A stretch of 64,000 nt of DNA from Liolophura sinensis (taxonomy: Eukaryota; Mollusca; Polyplacophora; Chitonida; Chitonidae). The position numbers and the translations under genes are program-made. This document shows, piece after piece, positions 27,301 to 37,552 of the stretch; the first letter of the stretch is position 1, and every line of letters starts with the position of its first letter. The notes beneath the pieces were generated by a model. The model saw only the letters and a list, made by a program, of their open reading frames with translations. It had not been told where the DNA came from and did no database searches. The stretch lies in the NCBI RefSeq assembly GCF_032854445.1, contig NW_027017970.1, positions 1 to 64,000 on the forward strand, in the 5' to 3' direction.

Positions 27301-28777
27301 CTTACTTCTAAGTCCAAGACAATCTCAATGTCTTTATCTACGTGTAGAAAAACCACACCATTTGTACGTAAAAAACACAAGGTACTTGATACAGTCTGCT
27401 GTAAAAAGTACAACTGAACACTGACCCACATTTATAAGGTGCCAAAAGATGCGGAATTGGGCCAGGCATCGGCAACTGTTAAAAAATTGCAAATATCCCT
27501 GGTTTCCATGGAGTAAGAGCCGTTACTGGGCACGTGATTATGACATAAATGATCATTCAATTGTCTCTACAGCCAAAAGTATTGGTCAGAGAGCAACGCG
27601 TTTTGCACCATTCGATTTCTCGCCACAAAATACGTCGGATTAGCCTCTTACTAGTAGCACTGGAACAGTTTTTCCACTTTTGCATTTTTACCTGGTCTTT
27701 TTGTTAATTGAAATCGGCTACACTGTACTCTGTACAATCGCGACTGGTTATTACTATATTCAACTTTTGACTATAAGTTATGTGCCCTTCGGTAGCCCAG
27801 AAGACGATAAATCTTTGGGCCAAGCCCATTTAACTCACCCAGCAATTGCCTTACTTCTAAGTGCAAGACAATCTCAATGTCTTTATCTACGTGTAGAAAA
27901 ACCACACCATTTGTACGTGAAAAACACAAGGTACTTGATACAGTCTGCTGTAAAAAGTACAACTGAACACTGACCCACTTCAGTAAGGTGCAAAAAGATG
28001 CGGAATTGAGCCAGGCATCGGCAGCTGTTGAAAAATTGCAAATTTCCCTGGTTTCCATGGAGTAAGAGCCGTTACTGGGCACGTGATTATGACATAAATG
28101 ATCATTGAATTGTCTCTACAGCCAAAAGTATTGGTCAGAGAGCAACGCGTTTTGCACCATTCGATTTCTCGCCACAAAATACGTCGGATTAGCCTCTTAC
28201 TAGTAGCACTGGAACAGTTTTTCCACTTTTGCATTTTTACCTGGTCTTTTTGTTAATTGAAATCGGCTACACTGTACTCTGTACAATCGCGACTGGTTAT
28301 TACTATATTCAACTTTTGACTATAAGTTTTGAGCCCTTCGGTAGGCCAGAAGACGATAAATCTTTGGGCCAAGCCCATTTAACTCACCCAGCAATTGCCT
28401 TACTTCTAAGTGCAAGACAATCTCAATGTCTTTATCTACGTGTAGAAAAACCACACCATTTGTACGTGAAAAACACAAGGTACTTGATACAGTCTGCTGT
28501 AAAAAGTACAACTGAACACTGACCCACTTCAGTAAGGTGCAAAAAGATGCGGAATTGAGCCAGGCATCGGCAGCTGTTGAAAAATTGCAAATTTCCCTGG
28601 TTTCCATGGAGTAAGAGACGTTGCTGGGCACGTGATTATGACATCAATGATCATTCAATTGTCACTACAGCCAAAAGTATTGGTCAGAGAGCAACGCGGT
28701 TTGCACCATTCGATTTGTCGTCACAAAATACGTCGGATTAGTCTCTTACCAGTTGCACTGGAACAGTTTTTCCACTT
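24393..28777. repeat. HOR block: 8-mer
   Basis: Anchors are 24,393 (P), 24,942 (W), 25,484 (V), 26,033, 26,582, 27,131, 27,680 and 28,229 (Y). Only one W monomer is present. It starts as W1 or W2, which are identical there, and continues as W2 (GACGAC, GGGCCA, then the 7-bp deletion), so the W1 body is missing. The 497-bp monomers are absent. Confidence 0.82.
24942..25483. repeat. Fused W1/W2 monomer
   Basis: The upstream flank (GGATTAGCCTTTTACC at 24,898) is that normally found before W1, but the body is W2 (GACGACAAATC, GGGCCA, AGTGCAAG, 7-bp deletion). One W monomer has been lost. The two W types are too similar to place the switch more finely than about 24,942-25,066. Confidence 0.75.
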
Positions 28778-29874
28778 TCACATTTTTGCCTGGTTTTTTT
28801 TTTATTGAAGCCGGCTACACTGTACTCTGTACAATCGCGACTGGTCATTACTATATTCAACTTTTGACTATAAGTTATGTGCCCTTCGGTAGCCCAGAAG
28901 ACCTCAAATCTTTGGGCCAAGCCCATTTAACTCACCCAGCAATTGTCTTACTTCTAAGTCCAGGACAATCTCAATGTCTTTATCTACGTGTAGAAAAACC
29001 ACACCATTTGTACGTGAAAAACACAAGGTACTTAATACAGTCTGCTGTAAAAAGTACAACTGAACACTGACCCACTTCAGTAAGGTGCAAAAAGATGCGG
29101 AATTGAGCCAGGCATCGGCAGCTGTTGAAAAATTGCAAATTTCCCTGGTTTCCATGGAGTAAGAGACGTTGCTGGGCACGTGATTATGACATCAATGATC
29201 ATTCAATTGTCACAACAGCCAAAAGTATTGGTCGGAGAGCAACGCGGTTTGCACCATTCGATTTCTCGTCACAAAATACGTCGGATTAGCCTTTTACCAG
29301 CAGCACTGGAACAGTTTTTCCACTTTTGCATTTTTGCCTGGGTGTTTTGTTAATTGAAATCGGCTACACTGTACTCTGTACAATCGCGACTGGTCATTAC
29401 TATATTCAACTTTTGACTATAAGTTATGTGCCCTTCGGTAGCCCCGAAGACGTCAAATCTTTGGGCTAAGCCCATTTAACTCACCCAGCAATTGTCTTAC
29501 TTCTAAGTCCAAGGCAATCTCAATGTCTTTATCTACGTGTAGAAAAACCAGACCATTTGTACATAAAAAAAACAAGGTACTTGATACAGTCTGCTGTAAA
29601 AAGTTCAACTGAACACAGACCCACATGAATAAGGTGCCAAAAAATGCGGAATTGGGCCAGGCATCGGCAGCTGTTAAAAAATTGCAAATATCCCTGGTTT
29701 CCATGGAGTAAGAGCCGTTGCTGGGCACGTGATTATGACATCAATGATCATTCAATTGTCGCTACAGCCAAAAGTATTGGTCGGAGAGCAACGCGGATTG
29801 CACCATTCGATTTCTCGTCACAAAATACGTCGGATTAGCCTCTTACCAGCAGCACTGGAACAGTTTTTCCACTT

Positions 29875-30423
29875 TTGCATTTTTGCCTGGGTGTTTTGTT
29901 AATTGAAATCGGCTACACTGTACTCTGTACAATCGCGACTGGTCATTACTATATTCAACTTTTGACTATAAGTTATGTGCCTTTCGGTAGCCCAGAAGAC
30001 GACAAATCTTTGGGCCAAGCCCATTTAACTCACCCAGCAATTGCCTTACTTCTAAGTCTAAGACAATCTCAATGTCTTTACCTACGTGTAGAAAAACCAC
30101 ACCATTTGTACGTGAAAAACACAAGGTACTTGATACAGTCTGCTGTAAAAAGTACAACTGAACACTGACCCACTTCAGTAAGGTGCAAAAAGATGCGGAA
30201 TTGAGCCAGGCATCGGCAGCTGTTGAAAAATTGCAAATTTCCCTGGTTTCCATGGAGTAAGAGACGTTGCTGGGCACGTGATTATGACATCAATGATCAT
30301 TCAATTGTCGCTACAGCCAAAAGTATTGGTCGGAGAGCAACGCGGTTTGCACCATTCGATTTCTCGTCACAAAATACGTCGGATTAGCCTCTTACCAGCA
30401 GCACTGGAACAGTTTTTCCACTT
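29875..30423. repeat. Chimeric W2/Y monomer
   Basis: It begins with GCCTGGGTG (W) but ends with AGTCTAAG, TTTACCTACG and a full ACTGAACACTGACC, which are Y features. The switch lies between about 29,897 and 30,055. It removes the 7-bp deletion marker and the following C monomer. Confidence 0.82.
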
Positions 30424-32255
30424 TTGCATTTTTACCTGGTCTTTTTGTTAATTGAAATCGGCTACACTGTACTCTGTACAATCGCGACTGGTCATTACTA
30501 TATTCAACTTTTGACTATAAGTTATGTGCCCTTCGGTAGCCCCGAAGACGTCAAATCTTTGGGCTAAGCCCATTTAACTCACCCAGCAATTGTCTTACTT
30601 CTAAGTCCAAGACAATCTCAATGTCTTTATCTACGTGTAGAAAAACCACACCATTTGTACGTAAAAAACACAAGGTACTTGATACAGTCTGCTGTAAAAA
30701 GTACAACTGAACACTGACCCACATTTATAAGGTGCCAAAAGATGCGGAATTGGGCCAGGCATCGGCAACTGTTAAAAAATTGCAAATATCCCTGGTTTCC
30801 ATGGAGTAAGAGCCGTTACTGGGCACGTGATTATGACATAAATGATCATTCAATTGTCTCTACAGCCAAAAGTATTGGTCAGAGAGCAACGCGTTTTGCA
30901 CCATTCGATTTCTCGCCACAAATTACGTCGGATTAGCCTCTTACTAGTAGCACTGGAACAGTTTTTCCACTTTTGCATTTTTACCTGGTCTTTTTGTTAA
31001 TTGAAATCGGCTACACTGTACTCTGTACATTCGCGACTGGTTATTACTATATTCAACTTTTGACTATAAGTTATGTGCCCTTCGGTAGCCCAGAAGACGA
31101 TAAATCTTTGGGCCAAGCCCATTTAACTCACCCAGCAATTGCCTTACTTCTAAGTCTAAGACAATCTCAATGTCTTTACCTACGTGTAGAAAAACCACAC
31201 CATTTGTACGTGAAAAACACAAGGTACTTGATACAGTCTGCTGTAAAAAGTACAACTGAACACTGACCCACTTCAGTAAGGTGCAAAAAGATGCGGAATT
31301 GAGCCAGGCATCGGCAGCTGTTGAAAAATTGCAAATTTCCCTGGTTTCCATGGAGTAAGAGACGTTGCTGGGCACGTGATTATGACATCAATGATCATTC
31401 AATTGTCACTACAGCCAAAAGTATTGGTCGGAGAGCAACGCGGTTTGCACCATTCGATTTCTCGTCACAAAATACGTCGGATTAGCCTCTTACCAGCAGC
31501 ACTGGAACAGTTTTTCCACTTTTGCATTTTTACCTGGTCTTTTTGTTAATTGAAATCGGCTACACTGTACTCTGTACAATCGCGACTGGTCATTACTATA
31601 TTCAACTTTTGACTATAAGTTATGTGCCCTTCGGTAGCCCCGAAGACGTCAAATCTTTGGGCTAAGCCCATTTAACTCACCCAGCAATTGTCTTACTTCT
31701 AAGTCCAAGACAATCTCAATGTCTTTATCTACGTGTAGAAAAACCACACCATTTGTACGTAAAAAACACAAGGTACTTGATACAGTCTGCTGTAAAAAGT
31801 ACAACTGAACACTGACCCACATTTATAAGGTGCCAAAAGATGCGGAATTGGGCCAGGCATCGGCAACTGTTAAAAAATTGCAAATATCCCTGGTTTCCAT
31901 GGAGTAAGAGCCGTTACTGGGCACGTGATTATGACATAAATGATCATTCAATTGTCTCTACAGCCAAAAGTATTGGTCAGAGAGCAACGCGTTTTGCACC
32001 ATTCGATTTCTCGCCACAAATTACGTCGGATTAGCCTCTTACTAGTAGCACTGGAACAGTTTTTCCACTTTTGCATTTTTACCTGGTCTTTTTGTTAATT
32101 GAAATCGGCTACACTGTACTCTGTACAATCGCGACTGGTCATTACTATATTCAACTTTTGACTATAAGTTTTGAGCCCTTTGGTAGGCCAGAAGACGATA
32201 AATCTTTGGGCCAAGCCCATTTAACTCACCCAGCAATTGCCTTACTTCTAAGTGC
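30060..32255. repeat. Local 1,098-bp dimer repeat
   Basis: Two Y forms alternate here. Positions 30,742 and 31,840, and 29,875 and 30,973, start the same open frames exactly 1,098 bp apart with near-identical sequence. Related alternation is seen at about 26.6-28.2 kb and 35.4-37.0 kb. Confidence 0.7.
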
Positions 32256-35200
32256 AAGACAATCTCAATGTCTTTATCTACGTGTAGAAAAACCACACCA
32301 TTTGTACGTGAAAAACACAAGGTACTTGATACAGTCTGCTGTAAAAAGTACAACTGAACACTGACCCACTTCAGTAAGGTGCAAAAAGATGCGGAATTGA
32401 GCCAGGCATCGGCAGCTGTTGAAAAATTGCAAATTTCCCTGGTTTCCATGGAGTAAGAGACGTTGCTGGGCACGTGATTATGACATCAATGATCATTCAA
32501 TTGTCACTACAGCCAAAAGTATTGGTCAGAGAGCAACGCGGTTTGCACCATTCGATTTGTCGTCACAAAATACGTCGGATTAGTCTCTTACCAGTTGCAG
32601 TGGAACAGTTTTTCCACTTTCACATTTTTGCCTGGTTTTTTTTTTTATTGAAGCCGGCTACACTGTACTCTGTACAATCGCGACTGGTCATTACTATATT
32701 CAACTTTTGACTATAAGTTATGTGCCCTTCGGTAGCCCAGAAGACCTCAAATCTTTGGGCCAAGCCCATTTAACTCACCCAGCAATTGTCTTACTTCTAA
32801 GTCCAAGACAATCTCAATGTCTTTATCTACGTGTAGAAAAACCACACCATTTGTACGTGAAAAACACAAGGTACTTAATACAGTCTGCTGTAAAAAGTAC
32901 AACTGAACACTGACCCACTTCAGTAAGGTGCAAAAAGATGCGGAATTGAGCCAGGCATCGGCAGCTGTTGAAAAATTGCAAATTTCCCTGGTTTCCATGG
33001 AGTAAGAGACGTTGCTGGGCACGTGATTATGACATCAATGATCATTCAATTGTCACTACAGCCAAAAGTATTGGTCGGAGAGCAACGCGGTTTGCACCAT
33101 TCGATTTCTCGTCACAAAATACGTCGGATTAGCCTTTTACCAGCAGCACTGGAACAGTTTTTCCACTTTTGCATTTTTGCCTGGGTGTTTTGTTAATTGA
33201 AATCGGCTACACTGTACTCTGTACAATCGCGACTGGTCATTACTATATTCAACTTTTGACTATAAGTTATGTGCCCTTCGGTAGCCCAGAAGACGACAAA
33301 TCTTTGGGCTAAGCCCATTTAACTCACCCAGCAATTGTCTTACTTCTAAGTCCAAGGCAATCTCAATGTCTTTATCTACGTGTAGAAAAACCAGACCATT
33401 TGTACATAAAAAAAACAAAGGTACTTGATACAGTCTGCTGTAAAAAGTTCAACTGAACACAGACCCACATGAATAAGGTGCCAAAAAATGCGGAATTGGG
33501 CCAGGCATCGGCAGCTGTTAAAAAATTGCAAATATCCCTGGTTTCCATGGAGTAAGAGCCGTTGCTGGGCACGTGATTATGACATCAATGATCATTCAAT
33601 TGTCGCTACAGCCAAAAGTTTTGGTCGGAGAGCAACACGGATTGCACCATTCGATTTCTCGTCACAAAATACGTCGGATTAGCCTCTTACCAGCAGCACT
33701 GGAACAGTTTTTCCACTTTTGCATTTTTGCCTGGGTGTTTTGTTAATTGAAATCGGCTACACTGTACTCTGTACAATCGCGACTGGTCATTACTATATTC
33801 AACTTTTGACTATAAGTTATGTGCCCTTCGGTAGCCCAGAAGACGACAAATCTTTGGGCCAAGCCCATTTAACTCACCCAGCAATTGCCTTACTTCTAAG
33901 TGCAAGACAATCTCAATGTCTTTATCTACGTGTAGAAAAACCACACCATTTGTACGTGAAAAACACAAGGTACTTGATACAGTCTGCTGTAAAAAGTACA
34001 ACTGACCCACTTCAGTAAGGTGCCAAAAGATGCGGAATTGAGCCAGGCATCGGCAGCTGTTGAAAAATTGCAAATTTCCCTGGTTTCCATGGAGTAAGAG
34101 ACGTTGCTACGCACGTGATTATGACATAAATGATCATTCAATTGTCGCTACAGCCAAAAGTATTGGTCGGAGAGCAACGCGGTTTGCACCATTCGATTTC
34201 TCGTCACAAAATACGTCGGATTAGCCTCTTATCAGCAGCACTGGAACATTTTTTCCACTTTTGCATTTTTGCCTGGTCTTTTTGTTAATTGAAATCGGCT
34301 ACACTGTACTCTGTACAATCGCGACTGGTCATTACTATATTCAACTTTTGACTATAAGTTATGTGCCCTTCGGTAGCCCAGAAGACGTCAAATCTTTGGG
34401 CTAAGCCCATTTAACTCACCCAGCAATTGTCTTACTTCTAAGTCTAAGACAATCTCAATGTCTTTATCTACGTGTAGAAAAACCAGACCATTTGTACGTA
34501 AAAAACACAAGGTACTTGATACAGTCTGCTGTAAAAAGTACAACTGAACACTGACCCACATTTATAAGGTGCCAAAAGATGCGGAATTGGGCCAGGCATC
34601 GGCAGTTGTTAAAAAATTGCAAATTTTCCTGGTTTCCATGGAGTAAGAGCCGTTGCTACGCACGTGATTATGACATAAATGATCATTCAATTGTCGCTAC
34701 AGCCAAAAGCATTGGTCCGAGAGCAAGCAACGCGGATTGCACCATTCGATTTCTCGTCACAAATTACGTCGGATTAGCCTCTTACGAGTTGCACTGGAAC
34801 AGTTTTTCCACTTTTGCATTTTTACCTGGTCTTTTTGTTAATTGAAATCGGCTACACTGTACTCTGTACAATCGCGACTGGTCATTACTATATTCAACTT
34901 TTGACTATAAGTTATGTGCCCTTCGGTAGCCCAGAAGACGACAAATCTTTGGGCCAAGCCCATTTAACTCACCCAGCAATTGCCTTACTTCTAAGTCTAA
35001 GACAATCTCAATGTCTTTACTTACGTGTAGAAAAACCACACCATTTGTACGTGAAAAACACAAGGTACTTGATACAGTCTGCTGTAAAAAGTACAACTTA
35101 ACACTGACCCACATTTATAGGGTGCCAAAAGATGCGGAATTGGGCCAGGCATCGACAGTTGTTAAAAAATTGCAAATTTTCCTGGTTTCCATGGAGTAAG

Positions 35201-35362
35201 AGCCGTTGCTACGCACGTGATTATGACATAAATGATCATTCAATTGTCGCTACAGCCAAAAGCATTGGTTGGAGAGCAACGCGGATTGCACCATTCGATT
35301 TCTCGTCACAAATTACGTCGGATTAGCCTCTTACTAGTAGCACTGGAACAGTTTTTCCACTT

Positions 35363-35656
35363 TTGCATTTTTACCTGGTCTTTTTGTTAATTGAAATCGG
35401 CTACACTGTACTCTGTACAATCGCGACTGGTCATTACTATATTCAACTTTTGACTATAAGTTATGTGCCCTTCGGTAGCCCAGAAGACGACAAATCTTTG
35501 GGCCAAGCCCATTTAACTCACCCAGCAATTGCCTTACTTCTAAGTCTAAGACAATCTCAATGTCTTTACCTACGTGTAGAAAAACCACACCATTTGTACG
35601 TGAAAAACACAAGGTACTTGATACAGTCTGCTGTAAAAAGTACAACTGAACACTGA
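35363..35656 (+). other. Recurrent 97-codon open frame in the satellite, probably not a gene
   Basis: The frame starts at the TTG of the anchor and has no upstream ATG in frame. The first 45 or so residues are largely hydrophobic. It ends at the TGA in GAACACTGA. The same frame recurs in dozens of monomers because 549 is divisible by three. Subtype differences are often amino-acid-changing (serine-alanine, serine-leucine or serine-proline before RQSQ; SYVPFG against SFEPFG), which does not suggest protein constraint. I recognise no family. It may be chance, or a relic of a captured coding fragment. Confidence 0.3.
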
Positions 35657-35765
35657 CCCACTTCAGTAAGGTGCAAAAAGATGCGGAATTGAGCCAGGCA
35701 TCGGCAGCTGTTGAAAAATTGCAAATTTCCCTGGTTTCCATGGAGTAAGAGACGTTGCTGGGCAC
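35454..35765 (-). other. Recurrent 103-codon antisense open frame, probably not a gene
   Basis: It lies antisense to the 97-codon frame and recurs at the same phase in many monomers (e.g. 8,234-8,545 and 31,064-31,375). I see no recognisable domain, signal peptide or promoter. Long open frames on both strands of the same DNA indicate low stop density rather than coding. Confidence 0.25.
35614..35643 (+). other. 30-nt dyad (potential hairpin), in every monomer
   Basis: Outer arms GTACTT and AAGTAC and inner arms TACAG and CTGTA are separated by a 2-by-2 mismatch (GA against AA), with a 4-nt TCTG loop. That gives 11 paired bases in 30 nt. Variants: AA replaces GA in P and V monomers (e.g. 10,598). 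TA replaces GA at 23,001 and 63,266, which adds one pair. The arm is broken in W1 (AAGTTC), in C (ATGTAC) and at 3,449 and 36,709 (GTACAT). It could be a DNA cruciform or an RNA hairpin in a satellite transcript. Function is not shown. Confidence 0.6.
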
Positions 35766-35770
35766 GTGAT
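35763..35770 (-). promoter_or_regulatory. E-box ATCACGTG, one per monomer
   Basis: The minus strand reads ATCACGTG, a bHLH-type E-box. It also fits the budding-yeast CDEI consensus RTCACRTG. It recurs in nearly all monomers and is lost where the sequence is GCATGTGATT (6,895 and 46,610). A six-base core in a homogenised repeat is expected to recur by descent, so binding is only a possibility. Confidence 0.25.
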
Positions 35771-36047
35771 TATGACATCAATGATCATTCAATTGTCACT
35801 ACAGCCAAAAGTATTGGTCGGAGAGCAACGCGGTTTGCACCATTCGATTTCTCGTCACAAAATACGTCGGATTAGCCTCTTACCAGCAGCACTGGAACAG
35901 TTTTTCCACTTTTGCATTTTTACCTGGTCTTTTTGTTAATTGAAATCGGCTACACTGTACTCTGTACAATCGCGACTGGTCATTACTATATTCAACTTTT
36001 GACTATAAGTTATGTGCCCTTCGGTAGCCCCGAAGACGTCAAATCTT

Positions 36048-36060
36048 TGGGCTAAGCCCA
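36048..36060. other. 13-bp dyad TGGGCTAAGCCCA
   Basis: This odd-length palindrome has 6-bp arms around a central A. It is present in W1, C and alternate Y monomers. The other monomers read TGGGCCAAGCCCA, which breaks one pair. The C-to-T difference also changes CAA to the stop TAA in the commonest forward open frame. Confidence 0.55.
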
Positions 36061-37552
36061 TTTAACTCACCCAGCAATTGTCTTACTTCTAAGTCCAAGA
36101 CAATCTCAATGTCTTTATCTACGTGTAGAAAAACCACACCATTTGTACGTAAAAAACACAAGGTACTTGATACAGTCTGCTGTAAAAAGTACAACTGAAC
36201 ACTGACCCACATTTATAAGGTGCCAAAGATGCGGAATTGGGCCAGGCATCGGCAACTGTTAAAAAATTGCAAATATCCCTGGTTTCCATGGAGTAAGAGC
36301 CGTTACTGGGCACGTGATTATGACATAAATGATCATTCAATTGTCTCTACAGCCAAAAGTATTGGTCAGAGAGCAACGCGTTTTGCACCATTCGATTTCT
36401 CGCCACAAATTACGTCGGATTAGCCTCTTACTAGTAGCACTGGAACAGTTTTTCCACTTTTGCATTTTTACCTGGTCTTTTTGTTAATTGAAATCGGCTA
36501 CACTGTACTCTGTACAATCGCGACTGGTTATTACTATATTCAACTTTTGACTATAAGTTATGTGCCCTTCGGTAGCCCAGAAGACGATAAATCTTTGGGC
36601 CAAGCCCATTTAACTCACCCAGCAATTGCCTTACTCTAAGTGCAAGACATTCTCAATGTCTTTATCTACGTGTAGAAAAACCACACCATTTGTACGTGAA
36701 AAACACAAGGTACATGATACAGTCTGCTGTAAAAAGTACAACTGAACACTGACCCACTTCAATAAGGTGCAAAAAGATGCGGAATTGAGCCAGGCATCGG
36801 CAGCTGTTGAAAATTGCAAATTTCCCTGGTTTCCATGGAGTAAGAGCCGTTACTGGGCACGTGATTATGACATAAATGATCATTGAATTGTCTCTACAGC
36901 CAAAAGTATTAATCAGAGAGCAACGCGTTTTGCACCATTCGATTCTCGCCACAAAATACGTCGGATTAGCCTCTTACTAGTTGCACTGGAACAGTTTTTC
37001 CACTTTTGCATTTTTACCTGGTCTTTTTGTTAATTGAAATCGGCTACACTGTACTCTGTACAATCGCGACTGGTCATTACTATATCAACTTTTGGACTAT
37101 AAGTTTTGAGCCCTTTGGTAGGCCAGAAGACGATAAATCTTTGGGCCAAGCCCATTTAACTCACCCAGCAATTGCCTTACTTCTAAGTGCAAGACAATCT
37201 CAATGTCTTTATCTACGTGTAGAAAAACCACACCATTTGTACGTGAAAAACACAAGGTACTTGATACAGTCTGCTGTAAAAAGTACAACTGAACACTGAC
37301 CCACTTCAGTAAGGTGCAAAAAGATGCGGAATGAGCCAGGCATCTTCAGCTGTTGAAAAATTGCAAATTTCCCTGGTTTCCATGGAGTAAGAGACGTTGC
37401 TGGGCACGTGATTATGACATCAATGATCATTCAATTGTCACTACAGCCAAAAGTATTGGTCAGAGAGCAACGCGGTTTGCACCATTCGATTTGTCGTCAC
37501 AAAATACGTCGGATTAGTCTCTACCAGTTGCAGTGGAACAGTTTTTCCACTT

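Larger units (their letters stand above)
28778..32619. repeat. HOR block: 7-mer with a 1,098-bp dimer repeat
   Basis: Anchors are 28,778 (P), 29,326 (W1), 29,875 (W/Y chimera), 30,424, 30,973, 31,522 and 32,071 (Y). The C monomer and the 542-bp deletion are missing because the W2 monomer switches to Y sequence between about 29,897 and 30,055. Downstream the monomers alternate between two Y forms with a 1,098-bp period. One form has TTCAGTAAGGTGCAAAAAG; the other has ATTTATAAGGTGCCAAAAG. Confidence 0.82.
35363..35911 (+). repeat. Representative 549-bp monomer (Y subtype)
   Basis: This copy has the standard length and serves as a reference. In order it holds the TTGCATTTTT anchor, the TGTAC-TCT-GTACA inverted repeat, a TCGCGA site, the CCCTTCGGTAGCCCAGAAGAC block, the GGGCCAAGCCC variant of a dyad, the TCTACGTGTAGA near-palindrome, the 30-nt dyad at 35,614-35,643, an NcoI site CCATGG, an E-box CACGTG at 35,763 and the palindrome AATGATCATT at 35,780-35,789. 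In the 540 bases from 35,341 I count 123 C, 103 G and 18 CpG. That gives 42% GC and a CpG ratio near 0.77. I see no internal sub-repeat by eye. Confidence 0.9.
32620..37552. repeat. HOR block: 9-mer
   Basis: Anchors are 32,620 (P), 33,169 (W1), 33,719 (W2, 542-type), 34,261 (C), 34,814, 35,363, 35,912, 36,460 and 37,006 (Y). The monomer entering 34,814 carries a 4-bp GCAA insertion at about 34,726, giving 553 bp. From about 36,220 small private deletions appear, for example TTACTCTAAG (36,632), GAAAATTGC (36,810) and GAATGAGCC (37,329). Confidence 0.83.

Noticed and set aside
35846-35860. tRNA-like internal promoter (B-box) at CCATTCGATTTC
   Set aside because: It matches only the central TTCGA. 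No cloverleaf, A-box at proper spacing or acceptor stem is visible.
35461-35910. CENP-B box
   Set aside because: The box needs TTCG and, nine bases after it begins, CGGG in a fixed pattern. The reference monomer has no CGGG, and TTCGGTAG and TTCGATTT lack the required A. CCCGAAGACG in some monomers also fails on the reverse strand.
35363-35911. Internal 183-bp sub-repeat (549 = 3 x 183)
   Set aside because: Comparing the three thirds of the monomer by eye shows no clear similarity beyond short words such as CAATTG.
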